From Symsagittifera roscoffensis (Eukaryota; Xenacoelomorpha; Acoela; Convolutidae), in NCBI RefSeq assembly GCF_963678635.1, contig NC_087067.1, positions 38,659,682 through 38,723,681 of the forward strand: DNA of 64,000 nt, written 5' to 3'. Shown piece after piece: positions 22,366 through 33,300 of this stretch. Within the stretch, counting starts at the first letter, position 1, and each line of letters starts with the position of its first letter. The notes under the pieces were generated by a model. The model was not told where the DNA came from, searched no databases, and saw only the letters and a program-made list of their open reading frames with translations. Position numbers and translations under genes: made by a program.

Positions 22366-22815
22366 TATTAAGTGTCGATGAACGTAGTTCAGACTCTTAC
22401 ATAGGTCGCTATGATTTTTTGTTTTTATTTTAGGAAAAGTAAAAATTTTGTTCAGGCTCAAATTAACTTTTTTGGGGGTTTGATTTTTAATTTCGTTTTA
22501 ATATCAGTTTTTTTTCCTTTCTTAAAAGGAAGGCAACTCCACTATCGAACCACAAAAGTGTACTGGTCACGAAAAATGTGATCGAATTCTAACTTCGAAA
22601 ATGGATTTTTTTTTAGATTTTCCAGCTGTATAAAAATTTTACTTATTGATTTTACGTTTTCTGAGATTGGAGTAATTTTGTTTTAAAAAGCCTATCATAA
22701 ATTGTACTTCTCTGTTTTCTTTGAAATTCGAAAGTTGAGTTTTGCAAAAATTAAGTTTTTTTTTCTGTTCACTCGAGTTTATTGACTTTTTTCGTATGTC
22801 TGTTAGCTGTATGTT
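22366..22815 (+). repeat. Repeat family A, near full-length copy
   Basis: Begins AAGTGTCGATGAACGTAGTT and ends in a TTTTTTCGTATGTCTGTTAG-like block. Fragments follow at about 22960-23010 (TTTTTCAGGAAAAAGTC) and perhaps 24225-24285 (TTTTCCAACTTAGCAGTTGA), after which the family is not seen again. Confidence 0.8.
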
Positions 22816-23104
22816 TAGATTATTGCCTCCTGAGTTTGCTTTATCTAATTGCCAACTGGCCTTGGTTTGGTCTTGGCTTATGAAAATATGATTTTTTTTG
22901 CTGCAAATAGACATACATAATTTGTAATGTAAAATCTCACTTATTTTTGTTGTTTGATTTTTCAGGAAAAAGTCTATAACTTCTTGAAAACATTTTTTAG
23001 TCTTTTTGGGGTTAAAGTCCTCGTCAACGTTTTAATCGTTTTTAAAAAGCTTAGTAATTAGATTATTAATTTGATATTTGATATTTCTGCGGAATATATG
23101 ACTT

Positions 23105-23240
23105 CATCTTAGTTAATTAATAAAGTTAGTTGAAAATGCATATAAAGTTAGTTGAAAATGGTTATAAATATCTGACTTCATCTTAGTTAATTAATAAAGT
23201 TTGTTGAAAATGGTTATAACTGAAAATGGTTATTAAATGT
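23105..23240 (+). repeat. Short imperfect tandem repeat
   Basis: Units containing TAATAAAGTTAGTTGAAAAT and GACTTCATCTTAGTTAATTA recur two to four times. Local slippage is the simplest explanation. Confidence 0.6.
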
Positions 23241-24937
23241 TGAAATGTTGAAACTCTTCCTCCCCCGCAACATAAATCCACTTCTTCATAGACTCCTAAT
23301 ATGATAAAATCTCCCCGCAATGAAAAAAAACGCCTTAGGTCAAAAAATATCCAAATCTCGGTATCTTTGACCCCCCGGGATTTTGCCACCGCTGAGTAAT
23401 TGAATACGATCATGCGAGAATATATTGTCAGAAAATGAACTTTTGGTTTTGAAATGAAAACCACTGTTTGCAGTATTAATGATTTTTTTTTGCTTGCAGG
23501 ATGGAACCAACTTCACTAGATGAATAAAAGGGACCAAGAAGAAATTTCAAAGAAAAGAGGGTAAAAGTGAAGTGAACTAACTAATCTTGAACAACAATGA
23601 GCAGAGTTTGATGCAACATGAACTAAACTGTTTTTAGTGGTACTATTTATAAATTGTGCATAATGTATTAAAAAATCTCTATCTTTTCCATTGGGGAAAT
23701 TCTCCCACCCACGTGACATAATGACCGAATGTCAGTGACTTCTATTAGACCATTACAATTGAGTACACAAAAGGTGAATGTAATAGCGCGAATTTGTCAG
23801 CGCTTTGGACAATTTTGAAAGGATTTGATTGGTTGGAATATTCTGACTTTGGTTTTCTCTGTCACGATAATAGCCCTTCTTTTCAATCCGTGATTTATGT
23901 CTCATTCTTGATAAGTGTTGCCTTTCCTGCCGAGCAGTAACTGTTTACGTTTAGAATATTATTAAATAATATTTTGTTTACAATCAGAGGAAAATAATGA
24001 TGTTAGTCGCAGAGCGACTCTTTTAGATCATTAGTTATTTTGTATCTGTGTTGAATCATTAATTGTGAATATTTTTCAATTATATCAAGTTGAACTGATA
24101 GCAAGAACAGTAAAGTTTTAATCATTTGTTGTTATAGTTTAGCAGCAAATTAAGACCTTTCGAATTAACTGGACGAAATGAGAGGATGAAAATTGTTTTG
24201 ATTTATAGTTTAAACCAGTTAAGATTTTTTTCAACTTTTTGCATTCAGTTCAACTTTTCCAACTTAGCAGTTGACTTTGTTCTTAGATACGTTCCACTTA
24301 CTCTATTTTTCTATATTATTCTTAAACATACGATTTGATCTATATTTTAATTTAAATTCAAGTTTGGTTGTTGGAATCGTTTTTGAACGACCAGATCTGA
24401 AAAGCGAGCGCTTGCTAGAAAAAGAACCGTCGTGATGGAAGCCGTTTGTAAATTAGCTTGAGCCGTAAGTCCTTAAACCCACATATCTTGTGTTTAACGC
24501 CATAACCCCATATGTTTTTACCCCGCATTCAATTGGCACGAAATTCATTATTGAAAGCACTACACGAAAGTACTGTAACTTGGCTTTTTTCGTATTGAGA
24601 CAGTTAAAACAGCACTAATTTCCTCAATGATCTAGGAAAGTTACAATAATGTTGTCGGCAAATAAGAAAACGTCGCAAAATTTCCGGCTACAGTCCCTAC
24701 CTTAACACTTTTTTTTACATAGGATAACCCGAACGTCCACCCTTACAGCCACAATGCCAGCATTTGTTCCGAGGAAGTTTGCTTATTCATTTGTTCATGG
24801 AATCAATTATGGCAGTATTTCTCTTCTTGCCAGCTAAAGCAAAAATTTGCTTTGACGCTATTATAATCATTTTAATCATGGCACATAAACAAATTTCCAT
24901 TGTAAATTTTTGAACAAATTAGCGTAAAATTGGATAG

Positions 24938-24980
24938 CGTGGCTTTTGTTTGCCACGATTACGTATCTGCTGAAGATACG
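24938..24980. repeat. Two adjacent stem-loops
   Basis: CGTGGC...GCCACG (24938-24957) is followed at once by CGTATCT...AGATACG (24962-24980). No flanking element was identified. Paired hairpins can mark the end of a rolling-circle element, but nothing else supports that here. Confidence 0.45.
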
Positions 24981-26040
24981 CAACGTTTTTGCAATAAAAG
25001 TTTAAAAATCATAGCCGCTGTTTTTTGTGTTACGCTTTTGCGTCGGTTCAGTTTTGTGTTTTTGAATTATTATTTTATTTAATTGCATAAACTATCACAA
25101 ATCTTGAAAAACAAAACGGAATCACGGATGCCTGGTTTTTACGAATCAGTTCTTCATCAAATTGTTCAAAAAACAGCAGTGGTTTTGTTGTCACGGGATG
25201 AGAATTTTGGTCAAGTACGTAATTTAGGCAGTTTCTTTTCCTAGACTCTTAACATTCAACTTTTTTTTTGCTGTTGTTTACAACGAGTGATTGCAAAAGA
25301 CAGATTGATTGTCTATAATCATAATCTTTATCATGTAGCTTCATGTTTTTTTAAAATCAAAAAGTACTAGAACAAGGATAGCCGGTTACTGCTTTTTGGA
25401 GCAATTTTGAGCAATAGTGTTTTAACTATTTGTCCGTGGAATCCAAAACAGCGAAGAAGATCAAAGAAAACTAGCAATGTTGTGGATTCCGGGAAAAATC
25501 TGAATTTGGCGTGTTGCGGAGTCCGCCAATATTTGACAAAATGCACAGTTTGATCTAATAATGTTATAAAACTTATTCGACATTCAAAAAAAATTGGCCT
25601 AGAAAACAGTTTTTGAGAGATGTCACTCGACCAATTCCGATGATTTTTTGTAGTATCACATTTTGCGTGGAAAACAAAAAAAAGAAAAAGAAAAAAACTA
25701 AAGCACCCGAATACAAGTTTTCTCCACTTTTTTTAAATGGTCGGAACAAAAACCCGGAGTCACAACATTTCACTGTATAAGGACTGTTTTCTACTATATG
25801 ATAAAATCTACTAGCCCATTTTTTAGTTTTAAAGCTATAACTATTTTTTATCATTGCTCATTTAATCTTTTATTTTTCTCTCAGAAAAAAAACGTTCAAT
25901 AAAAACTAAGAAAAAGTTAAAATTGAGTTTTTTACGAGAATTTTTTTATGACACAAATCGTACTGAACAAATTTTCATACTAATTTGTACGACAAATACC
26001 ATGATTTATTACAAAACCTGAATTACTAGAAGGCTATTTT

Positions 26041-26110
26041 CTACTTAACTCAGTGGTAAAGCGCGTGTGCTCTGGTTTTGATTGACTAAGTTTCGACTTC
26101 TGGCTTAACC
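26041..26110 (+). ncRNA. tRNA-like relic or SINE head
   Basis: An A box close to consensus (TTAACTCAGTGGTAAAGCG) is followed at tRNA spacing by a degenerate B box (AGTTTCGACTTC). The acceptor stem does not pair convincingly, so a pseudogene or tRNA-derived SINE is more likely than a working tRNA. Confidence 0.4.
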
Positions 26111-27019
26111 TCTTGCTTTTTTTTGATTAATACCAAAACAACAATTGTTTGTTCTGTGAAAACTTGAATTGCCGGGAATTTTTTTTTCTGTTGTTTTTTT
26201 TTGGTTTATTTTTAAACGCATTGACTATTCTTGGAGCAAATTATACTGCAATTTAGATTTGATCTGTAATTTGTAAACTTACCAACTGTTTCTTAAAAGA
26301 ATTCTTTTCTACGTTTTTCGCCTAAATTGTACCAGCTTCTGTTATATAATATTAATAAATAAAAACAAGATAGAATTAGACCCTCAAGGCGGGAACTAGT
26401 TGCTCTAAATCAGAGATAATAAAGTTTGTAAATTAAACTTAAAAACCATGACTCTGGATAAATCGAGTGTTCAAATGTTTGTAGTTTGTCAACCAATAAC
26501 AGGTTCAGATTCTTTTTAAAAATTACAAGTTCTTGAAAAGGATCATAGCCAGGCAAAATGTTCGATATTGCGAGGGTGTTTGACATATCTGCGACACGTT
26601 AAAAGAAAATTTCACATAGTTTTCTCGGTGTTATCATTGGCTGGCATTCTCAAAAAGGTCTTGTTTACCGTTCGATTTGAATCAGGGCCATTGTCGATTG
26701 TGCAAAACTCAAGAAAAAATAACGACAACTCGTTAATAAGAACTATTTTTTTAAAGCAAAAATAAATTTTTTTTAAATAACGTCAGTGAAATTGGCAACA
26801 GCTTGCTTTTTTAAAGTAAAAAACATAATCCTGATCATTCAATTCAGGTTTTTTGTAACACCATTTTTTTCATCGTCGTTGAAATTTTTCTTTTCCCTTA
26901 CATTGGTTTTTAATCGCAAACCAAACTGGAAATAACAACATAAAAAGTTATTGATAGTATGCAATTTTAAAAAGCGACTCGAACAGAGCTACTCAGTGAG
27001 TTTGGTAAAGATCTTCTGA

Positions 27020-28960
27020 TGTAAATAAATTGCTTTTTTAAAATTTTCGGTGCTGTGGTATATCCATGACATTTTAAAATTGCACCAAACATCAAGGTCT
27101 TTCACCGTGTCTTCTAAAAATATTTGTTCTCCGTCAAAAAATAAAAGATTGCTTAAGGGGTATCATTCAAAGGGTAAAAGGATTTTTGAAATCTAATTTC
27201 TTCAAATTTGTTAAAATTGAAGTCAATTCTGTTTTCTGCTGCCCAGATTATGATTTTGCTTAAATCTGTTTGACACGAGGAGAGGTCAAACCAGTTTCCA
27301 ATAATTGTTGTATCGTCAGCATATAAAAATAAAGGGTTGTCAAAAATATCTGGCATATCGTTTATATATAAAGAAAACAAAAACACTGCATAAATTGATC
27401 CTTGTGGACTACCACTTGTTATATTGCGGGAAAGAGACAATGTATTACGAAGAAATATTATTTGTTTTCTAATTGTGATAAAAGCTGCAAAAAAATGAAG
27501 AAACTCATTATCGAAGCCTATTTTGGCAAGCATGTATAAAATGATGTTATGGCTAAGAGAGTAGAAACATTTTGAAATGTCCAAAAAACGCGTGAAAAGT
27601 AACTCTCCTTGTTCTAATTTCTTGTATACAACATCAATACAATATAAAGTTTGTCACAGTCGAATGATGGTTTCTAAATCCAAGTTGGTTTTTACATAAA
27701 TTTTTTTGAATAAAACCCTTTATCTTGTTATATAAAACTCGTTCAAATGTTAGGGCAATTGCAAGAAGTACTGAAATGGGCCTGTATTTCAATGTTCATA
27801 TCAGAAATTTTTTTGTGTAAAGGATGAATGTGTGCTATTTTCCAGATATCTGGAAACTGTATATCACTGACTATGCAAATAAACAGTTCAACAATATCAT
27901 TCAAACAGAACTGTAAAACGAAAATTACTATCTTAGGAGACATACCATCAGCTGAATTTATTCCTGATTTGCATTTACTCAATTTTGTTTAAAATTTCGC
28001 ATTGCGAAACGAAAACATCTGATAAATTTATTCCTGGAAAATTGACTTTGGAACATTCATTGGCTCGCTGTCTGTTCTCATCAAAAATATTCAAAAAACT
28101 CGTTAAAAGCCTCACGGATTGCAAAATCAGAGTATAAACTGATATTTTTGCATGACATTTTCTTGGGTATTTTTGACTTTCCATTTATCGATCTGAGAAT
28201 TTTGTAAGTCACTTTCAAATCGAAGTCTTTCATTGACCTAAAGTAAGCGGCTCTGTCTAGTTCTAAAGAATCATTCAAAACTCGCCTGCAGCGTTTAGTT
28301 TTCTCGTCAGAATAGTTATGTTTTAATGCCGTCTGAAAACGATTTTTAGCATTTATTGACTGTGATGACATCCAATGGGGGATCTAGAGCTTTTTTGGAA
28401 TATATTAGTTAACGGCTTGATAATACAACCCAAAGAACGTTTCAAGCTTTCTATTTGCATCATTCGAGCAGTGAAGTCTGTTGCTTAAGAAAAACAAACG
28501 CAGTGATTCTGATTCTGCTTTACGGATACAGTAATGGCTTAGGTTTATCTGTTCCGTTCCAATTTCGAATGCTACTTGACAGGAAAATGCAGGATGATCT
28601 GAGAAGCTTTGGTTTGTTTCAAAGTTATTACATAAAAAAAGGATTGTCTGTTAATAATACATTTCGCTGTAAAAAGTCATTATCCATCAGCAAACCAAGA
28701 TGGAACTTTGCAATTGATTTTAAAAAACTGGATTCATGTTGGTCATCACTTGATAAAGTATTCCAATCAACTGAGGTTAAGTTCAGATCGCCGCATAACA
28801 TCCAGTGCATTCTGTTCAAATTAGATTCTACCACATTGAACAAATTGTAATTGGTTGCATCATTTTAATTGCAAAAAAAAGAATTTCAAGCTTTTTTGTG
28901 CTTCAACTGGGGTGAGGCTTAAAAGTTATGATATAAGTTTCTTTTTTTGGCTCAACGGGC
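27020..28960 (-). mobile_element. Decayed LINE (non-LTR retrotransposon), Jockey/CR1-like
   Basis: Pieces lie in LINE order on the - strand. An endonuclease fragment (28628-28843) contains CGDLNLTSVDWN. A linker (28081-28371) follows, then a pre-RT fragment (27743-27982). The reverse transcriptase core (27153-27584) has a DISKCFYSL start, SPQGS, LYINDMP and YADD followed by NKFEEIRF. The pieces sit in different frames with stops between them, so the element is dead. SPQGS replaces the usual VPQGS and the ADD catalytic pair survives. It lies in the intergenic region past the prominin stop. Clade assignment is from motif style only. Confidence 0.8.
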
Positions 28961-29743
28961 GCCACCCAAGTATTGTCGCTAAGCTTCTCGGTTATCGGTT
29001 TTAAACGTTTATTCATAACGCTGGCGATTTTTATAAATAAATTGGACATCAGTCGAGGTACACGGATGAAATTTTGGCAGATATTTTTTTTGGTTTAAGG
29101 AAAATGGTAAACGTATTTAAAAATAGTCAAAACATTTTTTTCTTCGTCTTCCTGGATAGCAGTGGGTTTCTTCGTCTTCCTGAGTGGGTTGCATCCCACA
29201 AAATAGTAAGATAATAAAAACTCATTTATGATATGAGCCTCCCCCATCCATAATTTCGAAAGTTTGGAGTTAATGATTAAATTGGCTTTTGGGCCCTTGT
29301 AGTTAAATTCGGCCAATTGAAAAAATTTAACCTATTTCCACTTTTTGGATTTCATTTTACGCTGAATTGTGGTTTCTGCTCGATGCAATCACAGTTTCAG
29401 CGAAAAGTTTTAACTTGTTTTCAGACAAAGTAGGTTGAAACCGCCAGCGCAATGATTGTTTGAAAGCCGATAGCTTTATAATGGAGACAAATGAGCTTCT
29501 TCAAAAAGAACTCACACCATAAATAACCTCAATTTAAAAAGCAAGTATGAGGTATCGTCGCACATGAAATCTGAAATTTGAAAACATTTGAAGTTTCAGA
29601 TGAATTATATTCCGCTAAATTACATCTATTTGTTTTTAATTGAAATGTACGTTCAAATTTACAGAAAATAGCCAACTCTGGTCAAGAAATTTAGTGGAAG
29701 TTTTGTTTCAACTGTTTTCAGATGATAGCTGAGAAATCATTTG

Positions 29744-29749
29744 TTTATT
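29744..29749 (-). terminator. Possible polyadenylation signal AATAAA of the prominin gene
   Basis: On the - strand AATAAA lies about 95 bp after the prominin stop at 29843, a normal distance for a cleavage signal. Confidence 0.45.
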
Positions 29750-29842
29750 CTGCTTTTCCCCTTCATTTAATTTAAACTTTAAGGTTGTTGAACTATCTTC
29801 AAGGCAACGAGGAAAATTTTTTCTCCAAACCCTTTTTTGTTT

Positions 29843-30301
29843 TCACTTCTTCTTTGATTTATCTTTCAGTAGTGAAGCATCTATGAAGCCTGGACGTGTA
29901 TCGTCCACGCTTCTGTAGCTCCCCCCGCTTTTGCTTCTGACATCTTCGTCCCCATTATCACCCACGTTTTTATAGTCACTCAAATTGATCCCACCTGGCG
30001 GAGTCGGGGGGACATTTTTGCCAATCGGGGGGAGTTTGTTATTATTGTTGTTTTTCTTTTTCTTGTTTTTCTTGTTCTCTGCGTGCCGATAGACAATGAC
30101 GGTATTGTGGGTGCCTCCGCTAGGCACCCGCGGCTCTTCAGGCATAATTAAAGTGGATTCCCGTCGCACGGAACCTGTTGTGGGAAAGGGTAGTGGAGAT
30201 AGATCTGTGGGACTCTCCGAAGTATCGGTTGGACTATTTTCGTCAGGCTGAGAAGTTGGAGAGATTATTGAGTCAATTGAACTTTTTCCTTTAGTGCGTT
30301 C
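29843..30301 (-). CDS. Prominin tail exon 6, terminal
   Basis: 152 residues and stop: Ser/Thr/Pro-rich start (SPTDTSESPTDLSPLPF), a Lys/Asn run (KNKKKKNNNNNK), PPTPPGGINLSDYKN and a C-terminus GFIDASLLKDKSKKK. Acceptor ATTACAG, phase 0. Confidence 0.82.
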   Translation of the reverse strand, partial: ERTKGKSSIDSIISPTSQPDENSPTDTSESPTDLSPLPFPTTGSVRRESTLIMPEEPRVPSGGTHNTVIVYRHAENKKNKKKKNNNNNKLPPIGKNVPPTPPGGINLSDYKNVGDNGDEDVRSKSGGSYRSVDDTRPGFIDASLLKDKSKKK

Positions 30302-33300
30302 CTGTAATGAAAATAACTGTTATGTTAAACTATTATTTTAAACCTGCCAAACTTTTGTTCCAACTATTTTCGAAAAAATTGACCGAATATTTCTGCTCGG
30401 GTTGGTTTTTTTTCTCCAGACAAATTTACCTGGGATTATTTTAAAAAATTATTATGGGGGTTTTAAAATTGCCAATTTGGCCACTTTGGGACAACTAACG
30501 AGCAATATATTTCATGATATTAGTGCGATATTTCGGTGGAGAGGGGGAGGGGGTGGTTCAATAGTGTTGAAGTACAACAGTGCCGAAACTGAAAATGCGT
30601 TCAGTCGCAGAAATTAATCATCATTTGAGAAATTTGAGTTTTTTTTGTAAATCGTTGGCAGTTTTGCGTGAATACTGTTTTGTTTTGGAGCGAAACCGAG
30701 AAGAAAATTTATCAAATTGTTGAGTTAATTATTTTCAGAAAAATTTATGACGCCGCGCTTGGGGAACTTTTGGTGTTTAGAATGCGGCATCAAATAAAAA
30801 ATGGCCATTTTTGTCTTTTTAACTTCCGTTCATTTGCATATAGTTTCTTTTCAGTAGTTTGAGATGGGACAGGGCAAATTTGCCGAATTACAGCAGTGCC
30901 AAAAATCAAAATATTATTTAACAGTGCCGCAAATTATTTTGAATACTGTTTTAACTCATCCCAAATGACTGACAAGTAATTATGTTCAAATGGACGGAAA
31001 TTAAAAAGACAAAATTGGCCATTCTATTTGATGCCACTTGTTACACAGCAAAATTTACCAAAGCGTGGCGTCTTAAATTTGAAAAGATAAAAAACGGCAA
31101 CTTGATTGATACCGCTTGCTAAACAAACAAAAAAAATCCCTAAGTGCGGCGTCATAAATTTTTCTGAACAAACAATTAGCTAAGCAAAATTGTCAAAATT
31201 TCCTTTTGATTTTGCTCCAAAACAAAACATTTTTATGCCAAATTGCCAACAATTCACAAACGGAACATATCTATGCACCAGCGGAGATTTAATCCGTTTA
31301 GAAACCGTTCTAAATTGAATTGAGGCATGCTATTTGGTGTATTAATTACTTGGTGATACAGTGCTGATTTGAATTATCCGGACGAAACGAACAAAACTTG
31401 AATTTTCAAACGCGTTTTTCTCAAATTGGGTTAAGATTAGACAAAAAGCGAAGGGACAAAAGTTGCTTAGAATTTCACCAGAATTAATATGGTGCCATTT
31501 TTTCTCCGAAATTCTCTACAAAAATTTTACCCCAAAAATGGGTCATTTTGGCTTTTTTCAATTAATCAAGAATTACGCTGAAACTACCTTGTTAATTGAT
31601 ATGAAAATTATACCACAGGAAGTCTCTTATGCAGCTCAACAAAGTTTAAGAAGGGTTAAATCTCCAAAAATTTGCGCAAATTGTTTAAAATTTATTTTTA
31701 AACAGAGATTCTGGGTTTTATATAGTAAAAATCACATTTAATGACTATCAAGTAAAAAGAATTTCATTTATACTGGTTTTTGGAGATTTAACCCTTCTTA
31801 AACTTTGTTGAGCTGCGTAAGAGGTTTCTTGTGATCTAAATTTCATATCAATTAACAAGGTAGTTTCAGCGTAATTCTTGATTAATTGAAAAAAGCCAAA
31901 ATGACCCATTTTTGGGGTAAAATATTTGTTGAGAATTTCGGAGAAAAAATGACACCATAATAATTCTGGTGAAATTCTAAGCAACTTTTGTCCTCTTCCT
32001 TTTTTGTCTAATCTTAACCCAATTTGAGAAAAACGCGTTTGAAAATTCAAGTTTTGTTCGTTTTGTCCGGATAATTTAAATCAGCACTGTATTCAATTTC
32101 TACCATTTTGTACTTTACTTTGCATATGGGGGGGATGATTTTGAAAAAGTTTCAAAAACTTTTCAATTTTTTTTTTGAAAATTCCATTTGTTTTTTTAAG
32201 TGAACGCTACTCCATCGACCTTAAAAACAGTTAGAACATTCAGGTCTTCACCCTGATACGAGCAGTTTTGTTCTCTTTTGTCCCTTCTTGAAAAATGTGC
32301 GCTATTTTTATGAACTTAAGAAAGTGTACCTATTTAGAATCACCTTGACTCATGAGGTGACTTTATGTGTCCCCGGCACTCTATCTCCTTAAAAATAAGC
32401 ATGTATTTGCTCCAGTAACGACTTCTGCGTCAATATTAGGAAAAGTTTGTTGAGAATAAGTTTCAAGGAAGCATACCTCGTTCAAGTCGTCTGAAGGCTT
32501 TCGTTTATTTCCCCTCGCCGACTGCATTTCTATTTTCGCATCGGTCGCCGGGGACTCATTCTTTTTTGATCTCAAATCCCCAGCCTCATTCCCTATTTGG
32601 CTACTGGGCTCTTGACCCATTGAGACTGTATTTTCAGGCTCCTTTTCCCTGTTATTTTTAATTTTGGACTTCTGGCTTTTATCTGGGTTTTCGGAATTGG
32701 TTGTTGAATCGCTGGCGGGATCTCTGGATGTCGCGTTGTTCCTGGGAGTCACACTGGCAAGCACCACTGGCTTGGTAGATTTCAAACCATTCGGAGTTCG
32801 GGTGAAGTACACGCTGAAAAATGCGGGTCTTTTTTAGGTAAAGATTATGTTCAAATACTGCAAGCTTGGATCGTTTTCCAGCAAGATCTGAGCTGTTTTT
32901 GTTCCGACTTTCCATACGAAAGTAACGGAATATTTGTGCTCGGGGTGGGTTTTTTTTTCTTTAGACAAATTTCGACTTTTTAACTAGCCATTTTTGACGG
33001 AACTTTTTTTATATCATTCGAAAGGTATTGTTGTCTTGAGCTCAAATTTGAAAAGATATTTTACCTGTGATCGTTTTTTGTAAAGTTACGGGGGTTTAAA
33101 GATTGCCATTTTGGCCAATTTGAGACAATTAACGCGCGATATATTTCGCGCTATTAACGCCTAAACCGAGAGTTATTCCATCATAGAAATCGTTCCAAAT
33201 TGGTCAAAAGAAGCTTATTTGCCATAGTTGGGAATAGTTGGGCCATAGTTGGGGTGATGATTTTTTAAAAAATTTTATTTTTAGAAAAAAAATTTTCATT

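Larger units (their letters stand above)
24300..27000. other. Intergenic DNA, no gene recognised
   Basis: Apart from the paired stem-loops at 24938, a family D scrap near 25385-25760 (GCCGGTTACTGCTTTTTGGA and AAATGGTCGGAACAAAAAC) and the tRNA-like relic at 26041, no feature is supported. Confidence 0.4.
30354..32273 (+). mobile_element. Helentron-like repeat family B, copy 1, split by two later insertions
   Basis: Left part 30354-~30540 (GTTCCAACTATTTTC..., AAATTGCCAATTTGGCCACT), a middle scrap at ~31286-31356 (GCGGAGATTTAATCCGTTTA) and right part ~32092-32273 (ending GATACGAGCAGTTTTGTTC) are in the order of the intact copies at 32899 and 36831. The gaps are filled by the foldback element at 30644 and the mariner MITE at 31359. 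Confidence 0.7.

Noticed and set aside
23490-23530. Acceptor-like TTGCTTGCAG followed by MEPTSLDE and stop, with AATAAA nearby
   Set aside because: Only eight codons after the site, 4 kb beyond the ELM2-SANT stop, and no donor demands it. Chance is as likely.
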